Assembly (NCBI GenBank): GCA_037501455.1
Contig: CM074856.1
Span: forward strand, 50,125,001-50,189,000
Length of the DNA: 64,000 nucleotides
Source: Lantana camara
Lineage: Eukaryota > Streptophyta > Magnoliopsida > Lamiales > Verbenaceae
Direction of reading: 5' to 3'
Below the pieces are notes generated by a model. The model was not told the DNA's origin. It searched no databases and saw only the letters and a program-made list of their open reading frames with translations. The position numbers and the translations under genes are program-made. Position 1 is the stretch's first letter, and every line of letters starts with the position of its first letter. This document shows, in pieces, positions 1-12,863 of the stretch.

Positions 1-883
1 TATCGAGCGATCTCTGGTATCTATCACTAGATCCTCCATCAGAATGGCCGCTTTTAATTTTTTTTATATTTTCCTAAGCTTCCAACCGCCAACCGTAGGA
101 TTTTCCACACACACTGCATGTTGATCTTGATAAATTTGGATTTTTCTGGTGCAACATTGGAGTGTATCCCCAAAACCCAATCCATTATCGTAGACTAGTT
201 CCTTGAGAGTTGGGAGGAACCCCAAGCCTGGGTTCGCCAGGATTGCACACAACCGCCCAAAATTGATGGAACAGGCCCCCTAAGGGTGTAGGGCAAGATA
301 AGGGACGTTGATCTTCATTTTGGGTCAAAGGGAGGGGCATATCTATCGAGCGATCTCCGGTATTTATCACTAGATCCTCCACCAGAATGGCCGCTTTTAA
401 TTTTTTTTATATTTTCCCAAGCTTCCAACCGCCAACCATAGACTTTTCCACACACACTGCATGTTGATCTTGATAAATTTGGATTTTTCTGGTGCAACAT
501 TAGGGTGTATCCCCAAAACCCAAGCCATTATCCTAGACTAGTTCCTTGAGAGTTGGGAGGAACCCCAAGCCTGGGTTCGCCAGGATTGCACACAACTGCC
601 CAAAAGTGATGGAACAGTCTCCCCAAGGGTGTAGGGCAAGATAAGGGACGATGATCTTCGTTTTGGGCCAAAGGGAGGGGCATATCTATCGAGCGATCTC
701 AGGTATCTATCACTAGATCCTCCATCAGAATTGTCGCTTTTAATTTTTTTTATATTTTCCCAAGCTTCCAACCGCCAACCGTAGACTTTTCCACACACAC
801 TGCATGTTGATCTTGATAAATTTGGATTTTTCTGGTGCAACATTGGGGTGTAACCCCAAAACCGAAACCATTATCGTGGACTA

Positions 884-1226
884 GTTCCTTGAGAGTTGGG
901 AGGAACCCCAAGCCTGGGTTCGCCAGGATTGCACACAACCGCCCAAACGTGATGGAACAGGCTCCCCAAGGGTGTAGGGCAAGATAAGGGACGCTGATCT
1001 TCATTTTGGGCCAAAGGGAGGGGCATATCTATCGAGCGATCTCCGATATCTATCACTAGATCCTCCATCAGAATGGTCGCTTCTAATTTTTTTTTTATTT
1101 TCCCAAGCTTCCAACCGCCAACCGTAGGCTTTTCCACACACTCTGCATGTTGATCTTGATAAATTTGGATTTTTCTGGTGCAACATTGGGGTGTAACCCC
1201 AAAACCCAAGCCATTATCGTTGACTA
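884..1226. repeat. Representative 343-bp satellite monomer
   Basis: One complete unit, taken from one GTTCCTTGAG anchor to the next. Landmarks in order: a small dyad CCTGGGTTCGCCAGG at 913-927 (5-bp arms, 5-base loop); the T-run at 1087-1096, which varies from about 7 to 16 T in other copies; a HindIII site AAGCTT at 1105-1110; and a stronger dyad TTGGGGTGTAACCCCAA at 1186-1202 (7-bp arms, 3-base loop), followed directly by CCCAAAACCC. ACTAGT (SpeI) overlaps the anchor. Variants that separate monomer types include GTAACCCC versus GTATCCCC in the dyad, CGCCAGG versus CGCAAGG, and CCCAAGCTT versus CCCAACCTT. The last of these removes the HindIII site. Confidence 0.95.
1186..1202. other. Conserved dyad of the satellite monomer
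   Basis: TTGGGGT, a GTA loop, then ACCCCAA: seven perfect base pairs if folded. The same dyad occurs in nearly every monomer. A second common form has a T in place of one A (GTATCCCC), leaving six-base arms with a five-base loop. The arms stay symmetric while neighbouring bases vary. Whether it forms a hairpin or binds a protein cannot be told from sequence alone. Confidence 0.7.
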
Positions 1227-2045
1227 GTTCCTTGAGAGTTGGGAGGAACCCCAAGCCTGGGTTCGCCAGGATTGCACACAACCGCCCAAACGTGATGGAA
1301 CAGGCTCCCCAAGGGAGTAGGGCAAGATAAGGGACGCTGATCTTCATTTTGGGCAAAAGGGAGGGGCATATCTGTCGGGCGATCTCCGATATCTATCACT
1401 AGATCCCCTTCAGAATGGCCGCTTTTTATTTTTTTTACATTTTCCCAACCTTCCAACCACCAACCGTAGGCTTTTCCACACACACTGCATGTTGATCTTG
1501 ATAAATTTGGATTTTTCTGGTGCAACATTGGGGTGTATCCCCAAAACCCAAGCCATTATCGTAGACTAGTTCCTTGAGAGTTGGGAGGAACGCCAAGCCT
1601 GGGTTCGCCAGGATTGCACACAACCGCCCAAAAGAGATGGAACAGGCTCCCCAAGGGTGTAGGGCAAGATAAGGGAGACTGATCTTCATTTTGGGCCAAA
1701 TGGAGGGGCATATCTATCGAGCGATCGATGGTATCTATCACTAGATCCTCCATCAGAATGGCCGCTTTTAATTTTTTTTATATTTTCCCAAGCTTCCAAC
1801 TGCCAACTGTAGGCTTTTCCACACACACTGCATGTTGATCTTGATAAATTTGGATTTTTCTGGTGCAAATTTGGGTGTAACCCCAAAACCCAAGCCATTA
1901 TCATTGACTAGTTCCTTGAGAGTTGGGAGGAACCCCAAGCCTGGGTTAGCCAGGATTGCACACAACCGCCCAAACATGATGGAACAGGTTCCCCAAGGGT
2001 GTAGGGTAAGATAAGGGACGCTGATCTTCATTTTGGGCCAAAGGG

Positions 2046-3241
2046 AGGGGCATATCTATCGAGCGATCTCCGATATCCATCACTAGATCCTCCATCAGAA
2101 TGGTCGCTTTTAATTTTTTTTTTATTTCCCAGGCTTCCAACCGCCAACCGTAGGCTTTTCCACACACACTGCATGTTGATCTTGATAAATTTGGATTTTT
2201 CTGGTGCAACATTGGGGTGTAACCCCAAAACCCAAGCCATTACCCTAGACTAGTTCCTTGAGAGTTGGGAGGAACCCCAAGCCTGGCTTCGCCAGGATTG
2301 CACACAACCGCCCAAACGTGATGGAACAGGGTCCCCAAGGGTGTAGGGCAAGATAAGGGACGCTGATCTTCATTTTAGGCCAAAGGAAGGGGCATATCTA
2401 TCGAGGGATCTCCGGTATCTATCACTTGATCCTCCATCAGAATGGCCGCTTTTAATTTTTTTTATATTTTCCCAAGCTTCCAACCGCCAACCGTAGGCTT
2501 TTCCACACACACTGCATGTTGATCTTGATAAATTTGGATTTTTCTGGTGCAACATTGGGGTGTAACCCCAAAACCCAAGCCATTATCCTAGACTAGTTCC
2601 TTGAGAGTTGGGAGGAACCCCAAGCCTGGCTTCGCCAGGATTGCACACAACCGCCCAAACGTGATGGAACAGGCTCCCCAAGGGTGTAGGGCAAGATATG
2701 GGATGCTGATCTTCATTTTGGGCCAAAGGGAGGGGGCATATCTATCGAGGGATCTCCGGTATCTATCACTAGATCCTCCATCAGAATGGCCGCTTTTAAT
2801 TTTTTTTATATTTTCCTAAGCTTCCAACCGCCAATCGTAGGCTTTTCCACACACACTGCATGTTGATCTTGATAAATTTGGATTTTTCTGGTGCAACATT
2901 GGGGTGTAACCCCAAAACCCAAGCCATTATCGTTGACTAGTTCCTTGAGAGTTGGGAGGAACCCCAAGCCTGGGTTCGCCAGGATTGCACACAACCGCCC
3001 AAACGTGATGGAACAGGCTCCCCAAGGGTGTAGGGCAAGATAAGGGTCGCTGATCTTCATTTTGGGCCAAAGGGAGGGGCATATCTATCGAGCGATCTCC
3101 GATATCTATCACTAGATCCTCCATCAGAATGGTCGCTTTTAATTTTTTTTTTTTTTATTTTCCCAAGCTTCCAACCGCCACCCGTAGGCTTTTCCACACA
3201 CTCTGCATGTTGATCTTGATAAATTTGGATTTTTCTGGTAC
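2046..3241. repeat. 5-mer HOR, incomplete first copy (c, d and e monomers)
   Basis: I name the five HOR monomers a to e. The c monomer has CCCAGGCTTCC, then GGGTCCCC near 2,329 and AAAGGAAGG near 2,383. The d monomer has CTGGCTTCGCC and AAAGGGAGG near 2,727. The e monomer has CCTAAGCTT and CCAATCG (2,814-2,838), GTTGACTAG near 2,932 and AGGGTCGCTG near 3,043. It ends with the private marker CAACATTGGCATG at 3,241. The a and b monomers are absent, so this is the left edge of the HOR block joined directly to segment X. Confidence 0.75.
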
Positions 3242-4959
3242 AACATTGGCATGTAACCCCAAAACCCAAGCCATTATCCTAGACTAGTTCCTTGAGAGTT
3301 GGGAGGAACCCCAAGCCTGGGTTCGCAAGTATTGCACACAACCGCCCAAACGTGATGGAACAGGCTCCCCAAGGGTGTAGGGCAAGATAAGGGACGCTGA
3401 CCTTCATTTTGGGCCAAAGGGAGGGGCATATCTATCGAGCGACCTCCGATATCCATCACTAGATCCTCCATCAGAATGGCCGCTATTAATTTTTTTTATA
3501 TTTTCCCAACCTTCCAACCGCCAAGCGTAGGCTTTTCCACACACACTGCATGTTGATCTTGATAAATTTTGATTTTTCTGGTGCAACATTGGGGTGTATC
3601 CCCAAAACCCAATCCATTACCGTAGACTAGTTCCTTGAGAGTTGGGAGGAACCCCAAGCCTGGGTTCGCCAGGATTGCACACAACCGCCCAAAAGTGATG
3701 GAACAGGCTCCCCAAGGGTGTAGGGCAAGATAAGGGACGCTGATCTTCATTTTGGGCCAAAGGGAGGGGCATATCTATCGAGCGATCTCTGATATCCATC
3801 ACTAGATCCTCCATCAGAATGGTCGCTTTTAATTTTTTTTTTTTTTTTCCCAGGCTTCCAACCGCCAACCGTAGGCTTTTCCACACACACTGCATGTTGA
3901 TCTTGATAAATTTGGATTTTTCTGGTGCAACATTGGGGTGTAACCCCAAAACCCAAGCCATTACCCTAGACTAGTTCCTTGAGAGTTGGGAGGAACCCCA
4001 AGCCTGGCTTCGCCAGGATTGCACACAACCGCCCAAACGTGATGGAACAGGGTCCCCAAGGGTGTAGGGCAAGATAAGGGACGCTGATCTTCATTTTGGG
4101 CCAAAGGAAGGTGCATATCTATCGAGGGATCTCCGGTATCTATCACTAGATCCTCCATCAGAATGGCCGCTTTTAATTTTTTTATATTTTCCCAAGCTTC
4201 CAACCGCCAACCGTAGGCTTTTCCACACACACTGCATGTTGATCTTGATAAATTTGGATTTTTCTGGTGCAACATTGGGGTGTAACCCCAAAACCCAAGC
4301 CATTATCCTAGACTAGTTCCTTGAGAGTTGGGAGGAACCCCAAGCCTGGCTTCGCCAGGATTGCACACAACCGCCCAAACGTGATGGAACAGGCTCCCCA
4401 AGGGTGTAGGGCAAGATAAGGGACGCTGATCTTCATTTTGGGCCAAAGGGAGGGGCATATCTATCGAGGGATCTCCGGTATCTATCACTAGATCCTCCAT
4501 CAGAATGGCCGCTTTTAATTTTTTTTATATTTTCCTAAGCTTCCAACCGCCAATCGTAGGCTTTTCCACACACACTGCATGTTGATCTTGATAAATTTGG
4601 ATTTTTCTGGTGCAACATTGGGGTGTAACCCCAAAACCCAAGCCATTATCGTTGACTAGTTCCTTGAGAGTTGGGAGGAACCCCAAGCCTGGGTTCGCCA
4701 GGATTGCACACAACCGCCCAAACGTGATGGAACAGGCTCCCCAAGGGTGTAGGGCAAGATAAGGGTCGCTGATCTTCATTTTGGGCCAAAGGGAGGGGCA
4801 TATCTATCGAGCGATCTCCGATATCTATCACTAGATCCTCCATCAGAATGGTCGCTTTTAATTTTTTTTTTTTTATTTTCCCAAGCTTCCAACCGCCACC
4901 CGTAGGCTTTTCCACACACTCTGCATGTTGATCTTGATAAATTTGGATTTTTCTGGTAC
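3242..4959. repeat. 5-mer HOR copy 1 (a-b-c-d-e, 1,718 bp)
   Basis: First complete copy, measured between CAACATTGGC markers. The a monomer has CGCAAGTATTGC near 3,324 and b has CCAAAAGTGATGG near 3,689. This copy keeps AGATAAGGG in the a monomer near 3,386, where inner copies have AGATGAGGG. In the c monomer the T-run at 3,833-3,848 is 16 T long and has lost its usual A interruption. It also has a private CCAAGCGTAGG near 3,531. Confidence 0.85.
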
Positions 4960-6334
4960 AACATTGGCATGTAACCCCAAAACCCAAGCCATTATCCTAG
5001 ACTAGTTCCTTGAGAGTTGGGAGGAACCCCAAGCCTGGGTTCGCAAGTATTGCACACAACCGCCCAAACGTGATGGAACAGGCTCCCCAAGGGTGTAGGG
5101 CAAGATGAGGGACGCTGACCTTCATTTTGGGCCAAAGGGAGGGGCATATCTATCGAGCGACCTTCGATATCCATCACTAGATCCTCCATCAGAATGGCCG
5201 CTATTAATTTTTTTTATATTTTCCCAACCTTCCAACCGCCAACCGTAGGCTTTTCCACACACACTGCATGTTGATCTTGATAAATTTTGATTTTTCTGGT
5301 GCAACATTGGGGTGTATCCCCAAAACCCAATCCATTACCGTAGACTAGTTCCTTGAGAGTTGGGAGGAACCCCAAGCCTGGGTTCGCCAGGATTGCACAC
5401 AACCGCCCAAAAGTGATGGAACAGGCTCCCCAAGGGTGTAGGGCAAGATAAGGGACGCTGATCTTCATTTTGGGCCAAAGGGAGGGGCATATCTATCGAG
5501 CGATCTCCGATATCCATCACTAGATCCTCCATCAGAATGGTCGCTTTTAATTTTTTTTTTATTTTCCCAGGCTTCCAACCGCCAACCGTAGGCTTTTCCA
5601 CACACACTGCATGTTGATCTTGATAAATTTGGATTTTTCTGGTGCAACATTGGGGTGTAACCCCAAAACCCAAGCCATTACCCTAGACTAGTTCCTTGAG
5701 AGTTGGGAGGAACCCCAAGCCTGGCTTCGCCAGGATTGCACACAACCGCCCAAACGTGATGGAACAGGGTCCCCAAGGGTGTAGGGCAAGATAAGGGACG
5801 CTGATCTTCATTTTGGGCCAAAGGGAGGGGCATATCTATCGAGGGATCTCCGGTATCTATCACTAGATCCTCCATCAGAATGGCCGCTTTTAATTTTTTT
5901 TATATTTTCCTAAGCTTCCAACCGCCAATCGTAGGCTTTTCCACACACACTGCATGTTGATCTTGATAAATTTGGATTTTTCTGGTGCAACATTGGGGTG
6001 TAACCCCAAAACCCAAGCCATTATCGTTGACTAGTTCCTTGAGAGTTGGGAGGAACCCCAAGCCTGGGTTCGCCAGGATTGCACACAACCGCCCAAACGT
6101 GATGGAACAGGCTCCCCAAGGGTGTAGGGCAAGATAAGGGTCGCTGATCTTCATTTTGGGCCAAAGGGAGGGGCATATCTATCGAGCGATCTCCGATATC
6201 TATCACTAGATCCTCCATCAGAATGGTCGCTTTTAATTTTTTTTTTTTTATTTTCCCAAGCTTCCAACCGCCACCCGTAGGCTTTTCCACACACTCTGCA
6301 TGTTGATCTTGATAAATTTGGATTTTTCTGGTAC
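4960..6334. repeat. 5-mer HOR copy 2, shortened to 4 monomers (c/d hybrid, 1,375 bp)
   Basis: Order is a, b, c/d hybrid, e. The hybrid starts as c (GGGTCCCC at 5,767) but by 5,821 reads AAAGGGAGG, which is the d form. The junction therefore lies in about 55 bp between those two variants. One whole monomer length is missing and the phase is kept, as expected for unequal exchange between homologous positions of c and d. Private change GACCTTCGAT near 5,160. Confidence 0.85.
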
Positions 6335-8052
6335 AACATTGGCATGTAACCCCAAAACCCAAGCCATTATCCTAGACTAGTTCCTTGAGAGTTGGGAGGA
6401 ACCCCAAGCCTGGGTTCGCAAGTATTGCACACAACCGCCCAAACGTGATGGAACAGGCTCCCCAAGGGTGTAGGGCAAGATGAGGGACGCTGACCTTCAT
6501 TTTGGGCCAAAGGGAGGGGCATATCTATCGAGCGACCTCCGATATCCATCACTAGATCCTCCATCAGAATGGCCGCTATTAATTTTTTTTATATTTTCCC
6601 AACCTTCCAACCGCCAACCGTAGGCTTTTCCACACACACTGCATGTTGATCTTGATAAATTTTGATTTTTCTGGTGCAACATTGGGGTGTATCCCCAAAA
6701 CCCAATCCATTACCGTAGACTAGTTCCTTGAGAGTTGGGAGGAACCCCAAGCCTGGGTTCGCCAGGATTGCACACAACCGCCCAAAAGTGATGGAACAGG
6801 CTCCCCAAGGGTGTAGGGCAAGATAAGGGACGCTGATCTTCATTTTGGGCCAAAGGGAGGGGCATATCTATCGAGCGATCTCCGATATCCATCACTAGAT
6901 CCTCCATCAGAATGGTCGCTTTTAATTTTTTTTTTATTTTCCCAGGCTTCCAACCGCCAACCGTAGGCTTTTCCACACACACTGCATGTTGATCTTGATA
7001 AATTTGGATTTTTCTGGTGCAACATTGGGGTGTAACCCCAAAACCCAAGCCATTACCCTAGACTAGTTCCTTGAGAGTTGGGAGGAACCCCAAGCCTGGC
7101 TTCGCCAGGATTGCACACAACCGCCCAAACGTGATGGAACAGGGTCCCCAAGGGTGTAGGGCAAGATAAGGGACGCTGATCTTCATTTTGGGCCAAAGGA
7201 AGGGGCATATCTATCGAGGGATCTCCGGTATCTATCACTAGATCCTCCATCAGAATGGCCGCTTTTAATTTTTTTTATATTTTCCCAAGCTTCCAACCGC
7301 CAACCGTAGGCTTTTCCACACACACTGCATGTTGATCTTGATAAATTTGGATTTTTCTGGTGCAACATTGGGGTGTAACCCCAAAACCCAAGCCATTACC
7401 CTAGACTAGTTCCTTGAGAGTTGGGAGGAACCCCAAGCCTGGCTTCGCCAGGATTGCACACAACCGCCCAAACGTGATGGAACAGGCTCCCCAAGGGTGT
7501 AGGGCAAGATAAGGGACGCTGATCTTCATTTTGGGCCAAAGGGAGGGGCATATCTATCGAGGGATCTCCGGTATCTATCACTAGATCCTCCATCAGAATG
7601 GCCGCTTTTAATTTTTTTTATATTTTCCTAAGCTTCCAACCGCCAATCGTAGGCTTTTCCACACACACTGCATGTTGATCTTGATAAATTTGGATTTTTC
7701 TGGTGCAACATTGGGGTGTAACCCCAAAACCCAAGCCATTATCGTTGACTAGTTCCTTGAGAGTTGGGAGGAACCCCAAGCCTGGGTTCGCCAGGATTGC
7801 ACACAACCGCCCAAACGTGATGGAACAGGCTCCCCAAGGGTGTAGGGCAAGATAAGGGTCGCTGATCTTCATTTTGGGCCAAAGGGAGGGGCATATCTAT
7901 CGAGCGATCTCCGATATCTATCACTAGATCCTCCATCAGAATGGTCGCTTTTAATTTTTTTTTTTTTATTTTCCCAAGCTTCCAACCGCCACCCGTAGGC
8001 TTTTCCACACACTCTGCATGTTGATCTTGATAAATTTGGATTTTTCTGGTAC
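6335..8052. repeat. 5-mer HOR copy 3 (1,718 bp)
   Basis: Complete a-b-c-d-e. The d monomer reads CATTACCCTAG near 7,395, where other copies have CATTATCCTAG. The change matches the c monomer at that site, so local gene conversion from c is possible. The a monomer carries the derived AGATGAGGG. Confidence 0.85.
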
Positions 8053-9770
8053 AACATTGGCATGTAACCCCAAAACCCAAGCCATTATCCTAGACTAGTT
8101 CCTTGAGAGTTGGGAGGAACCCCAAGCCTGGGTTCGCAAGTATTGCACACAACCGCCCAAACGTGATGGAACAGGCTCCCCAAGGGTGTAGGGCAAGATG
8201 AGGGACGCTGACCTTCATTTTGGGCCAAAGGGAGGGGCATATCTATCGAGCGACCTCCGATATCCATCACTAGATCCTCCATCAGAATGGCCGCTATTAA
8301 TTTTTTTTATATTTTCCCAACCTTCCAACCGCCAACCGTAGGCTTTTCCACACACACTGCATGTTGATCTTGATAAATTTTGATTTTTCTGGTGCAACAT
8401 TGGGGTGTATCCCCAAAACCCAATCCATTACCGTAGACTAGTTCCTTGAGAGTTGGGAGGAACCCCAAGCCTGGGTTCGCCAGGATTGCACACAACCGCC
8501 CAAAAGTGATGGAACAGGCTCCCCAAGGGTGTAGGGCAAGATAAGGGACGCTGATCTTCATTTTGGGCCAAAGGGAGGGGCATATCTATCGAGCGATCTC
8601 CGATATCCATCACTAGATCCTCCATCAGAATGGTCGCTTTTAATTTTTTTTTTATTTTCCCAGGCTTCCAACCGCCAACCGTAGGCTTTTCCACACACAC
8701 TGCATGTTGATCTTGATAAATTTGGATTTTTCTGGTGCAACATTGGGGTGTAACCCCAAAACCCAAGCCATTACCCTAGACTAGTTCTTTGAGAGTTGGG
8801 AGGAACCCCAAGCCTGGCTTCGCCAGGATTGCACACAACCGCCCAAACGTGATGGAACAGGGTCCCCAAGGGTGTAGGGCAAGATAAGGGACGCTGATCT
8901 TCATTTTGGGCCAAAGGAAGGGGCATATCTATCGAGGGATCTCCGGTATCTATCACTAGATCCTCCATCAGAATGGCCGCTTTTAATTTTTTTTATATTT
9001 TCCCAAGCTTCCAACCGCCAACCGTAGGCTTTTCCACACACACTGCATGTTGATCTTGATAAATTTGGATTTTTCTGGTGCAACATTGGGGTGTAACCCC
9101 AAAACCCAAGCCATTATCCTAGACTAGTTCCTTGAGAGTTGGGAGGAACCCCAAGCCTGGCTTCGCCAGGATTGCACACAACCGCCCAAACGTGATGGAA
9201 CAGGCTCCCCAAGGGTGTAGGGCAAGATAAGGGACGCTGATCTTCATTTTGGGCCAAAGGGAGGGGCATATCTATCGAGGGATCTCCGGTATCTATCACT
9301 AGATCCTCCATCAGAATGGCCGCTTTTAATTTTTTTTATATTTTCCTAAGCTTCCAACCGCCAATCGTAGGCTTTTCCACACACACTGCATGTTGATCTT
9401 GATAAATTTGGATTTTTCTGGTGCAACATTGGGGTGTAACCCCAAAACCCAAGCCATTATCGTTGACTAGTTCCTTGAGAGTTGGGAGGAACCCCAAGCC
9501 TGGGTTCGCCAGGATTGCACACAACCGCCCAAACGTGATGGAACAGGCTCCCCAAGGGTGTAGGGCAAGATAAGGGTCGCTGATCTTCATTTTGGGCCAA
9601 AGGGAGGGGCATATCTATCGAGCGATCTCCGATATCTATCACTAGATCCTCCATCAGAATGGTCGCTTTTAATTTTTTTTTTTTTATTTTCCCAAGCTTC
9701 CAACCGCCACCCGTAGGCTTTTCCACACACTCTGCATGTTGATCTTGATAAATTTGGATTTTTCTGGTAC
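8053..9770. repeat. 5-mer HOR copy 4 (1,718 bp)
   Basis: Complete a-b-c-d-e, nearly identical to copy 3. The private change I found is TAGTTCTTTGAG near 8,785 in the anchor, normally TAGTTCCTTGAG. Confidence 0.85.
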
Positions 9771-11145
9771 AACATTGGCATGTAACCCCAAAACCCAAGC
9801 CATTATCCTAGACTAGTTCCTTGAGAGTTGGGAGGAACCCCAAGCCTGGGTTCGCCAGGATTGCACACAACCGCCCAAAAGTGATGGAACAGGCTCCCCA
9901 AGGGTGTAGGGCAAGATAAGGGACGCTGATCTTCATTTTGGGCCAAAGGGAGGGGCATATCTATCGAGCGATCTCCGATATCCATCACTAGATCCTCCAT
10001 CAGAATGGCCGCTTTTAATTTTTTTTTTATTTTCCCAGGCTTCCAACCGCCAACCGTAGGCTTTTCCACACACACTGCATGTTGATCTTGATAAATTTGG
10101 ATTTTTCTGGTGCAACATTGGGGTGTAACCCCAAAACCCAAGCCATTACCCTAGACTAGTTCCTTGAGAGTTGGGAGGAACCCCAAGCCTGGCTTCGCCA
10201 GGATTGCACACAACCGCCCAAACGTGATGGAACAGGGTCCCCAAGGGTGTAGGGCAAGATAAGGGACGCTGATCTTCATTTTGGGCCAAAGGAAGGGGCA
10301 TATCTATCGAGGGATCTCCGGTATCTATCACTAGATCCTCCATCAGAATGGCCGCTTTTAATTTTTTTTATATTTTCCCAAGCTTCCAACCGCCAACCGT
10401 AGGCTTTTCCACACACACTGCATGTTGATCTTGATAAATTTGGATTTTTCTGGTGCAACATTGGGGTGTAACCCCAAAACCCAAGCCATTATCCTAGACT
10501 AGTTCCTTGAGAGTTGGGAGGAACCCCAAGCCTGGCTTCGCCAGGATTGCACACAACCGCCCAAACGTGATGGAACAGGCTCCCCAAGGGTGTAGGGCAA
10601 GATAAGGGACGCTGATCTTCATTTTGGGCCAAAGGGAGGGGCATATCTATCGAGGGATCTCCGGTATCTATCACTAGATCCTCCATCAGAATGGCCGCTT
10701 TTAATTTTTTTTATATTTTCCTAAGCTTCCAACCGCCAATCGTAGGCTTTTCCACACACACTGCATGTTGATCTTGATAAATTTGGATTTTTCTGGTGCA
10801 ACATTGGGGTGTAACCCCAAAACCCAAGCCATTATCGTTGACTAGTTCCTTGAGAGTTGGGAGGAACCCCAAGCCTGGGTTCGCCAGGATTGCACACAAC
10901 CGCCCAAACGTGATGGAACAGGCTCCCCAAGGGTGTAGGGCAAGATAAGGGTCGCTGATCTTCATTTTGGGCCAAAGGGAGGGGCATATCTATCGAGCGA
11001 TCTCCGATATCTATCACTAGATCCTCCATCAGAATGGTCGCTTTTAATTTTTTTTTTTTTATTTTCCCAAGCTTCCAACCGCCACCCGTAGGCTTTTCCA
11101 CACACTCTGCATGTTGATCTTGATAAATTTGGATTTTTCTGGTAC
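9771..11145. repeat. 5-mer HOR copy 5, shortened to 4 monomers (a/b hybrid, 1,375 bp)
   Basis: Order is a/b hybrid, c, d, e. The first monomer begins as a (ATTATCCTAG near 9,803) but has CGCCAGG near 9,853 and AAAAGTGATGG near 9,888, both diagnostic of b. The exchange point lies in about 45 bp. This is a different loss from that in copies 2 and 7. The following c monomer reads ATGGCCGC near 10,006 instead of ATGGTCGC. Confidence 0.85.
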
Positions 11146-12863
11146 AACATTGGCATGTAACCCCAAAACCCAAGCCATTATCCTAGACTAGTTCCTTGAG
11201 AGTTGGGAGGAACCCCAAGCCTGGGTTCGCAAGTATTGCACACAACCGCCCAAACGTGATGGAACAGGCTCCCCAAGGGTGTAGGGCAAGATGAGGGACG
11301 CTGACCTTCATTTTGGGCCAAAGGGAGGGGCATATCTATCGAGCGACCTCCGATATCCATCACTAGATCCTCCATCAGAATGGCCGCTATTATTTTTTTT
11401 TATATTTTCCCAACCTTCCAACCGCCAACCGTAGGCTTTTCCACACACACTGCATGTTGATCTTGATAAATTTTGATTTTTCTGGTGCAACATTGGGGTG
11501 TATCCCCAAAACCCAATCCATTACCGTAGACTAGTTCCTTGAGAGTTGGGAGGAACCCCAAGCCTGGGTTCGCCAGGATTGCACACAACCGCCCAAAAGT
11601 GATGGAACAGGCTCCCCAAGGGTGTAGGGCAAGATAAGGGACGCTGATCTTCATTTTGGGCCAAAGGGAGGGGCATATCTATCGAGCGATCTCCGATATC
11701 CATCACTAGATCCTCCATCAGAATGGTCACTTTTAATTTTTTTTTTATTTTCCCAGGCTTCCAACCGCCAACCGTAGGCTTTTCCACACACACTGCATGT
11801 TGATCTTGATAAATTTGGATTTTTCTGGTGCAACATTGGGGTGTAACCCCAAAACCCAAGCCATTACCCTAGACTAGTTCCTTGAGAGTTGGGAGGAACC
11901 CCAAGCCTGGCTTCGCCAGGATTGCACACAACCGCCCAAACGTGATGGAACAGGGTCCCCAAGGGTGTAGGGCAAGATAAGGGACGCTGATCTTCATTTT
12001 GGGCCAAAGGAAGGGGCATATCTATCGAGGGATCTCCGGTATCTATCACTAGATCCTCCATCAGAATGGCCGCTTTTAATTTTTTTTATATTTTCCCAAG
12101 CTTCCAACCGCCAACCGTAGGCTTTTCCACACACACTGCATGTTGATCTTGATAAATTTGGATTTTTCTGGTGCAACATTGGGGTGTAACCCCAAAACCC
12201 AAGCCATTATCCTAGACTAGTTCCTTGAGAGTTGGGAGGAACCCCAAGCCTGGCTTCGCCAGGATTGCACACAACCGCCCAAACGTGATGGAACAGGCTC
12301 CCCAAGGGTGTAGGGCAAGATAAGGGACGCTGATCTTCATTTTGGGCCAAAGGGAGGGGCATATCTATCGAGGGATCTCCGGTATCTATCACTAGATCCT
12401 CCATCAGAATGGCCGCTTTTAATTTTTTTTATATTTTCCTAAGCTTCCAACCGCCAATCGTAGGCTTTTCCACACACACTGCATGTTGATCTTGATAAAT
12501 TTGGATTTTTCTGGTGCAACATTGGGGTGTAACCCCAAAACCCAAGCCATTATCGTTGACTAGTTCCTTGAGAGTTGGGAGGAACCCCAAGCCTGGGTTC
12601 GCCAGGATTGCACACAACCGCCCAAACGTGATGGAACAGGCTCCCCAAGGGTGTAGGGCAAGATAAGGGTCGCTGATCTTCATTTTGGGCCAAAGGGAGG
12701 GGCATATCTATCGAGCGATCTCCGATATCTATCACTAGATCCTCCATCAGAATGGTCGCTTTTAATTTTTTTTTTTTTATTTTCCCAAGCTTCCAACCGC
12801 CACCCGTAGGCTTTTCCACACACTCTGCATGTTGATCTTGATAAATTTGGATTTTTCTGGTAC
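11146..12863. repeat. 5-mer HOR copy 6 (1,718 bp)
   Basis: Complete a-b-c-d-e. Private changes: an A-to-T change next to the T-run near 11,392, and GGTCACTTTT near 11,726 in the c monomer, normally GGTCGCTTTT. Confidence 0.85.

Larger units (their letters stand above)
1..2045. repeat. Flanking segment X, left copy (six monomers)
   Basis: These monomers do not belong to the 5-mer HOR that follows. They match 16,492-18,536 monomer by monomer at a constant offset of 16,491 bp. Shared rare variants include GTCGGGCGATC near 1,374 (one G lost in the right copy at 17,863), AAATGGAGG near 1,698 and 18,189, GCGATCGATGG at 1,721 and 18,212, and the shortened GCAAATTTGGGTG near 1,866 and 18,357. The two copies also differ by scattered point changes, so the duplication is not the most recent event here. 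Confidence 0.8.

Noticed and set aside
1..200. Array boundary or telomere at the left edge
   Set aside because: The first bases are already mid-monomer and there is no telomeric heptamer repeat.
913..927. CENP-B box-like or tRNA B-box-like motif around GGTTCGCCAGG
   Set aside because: It has TTCG but lacks the downstream CGGG of the CENP-B box. Against the tRNA B box it has mismatches in the invariant A and the final CC. There is no matching A box or cloverleaf.
1832..2014. Plus-strand 60-codon frame, and similar ones at 2,601-2,819, 20,615-20,797 and 38,376-38,630
   Set aside because: They occur only where a local substitution removes a stop in single monomers and are absent from the sister copies.
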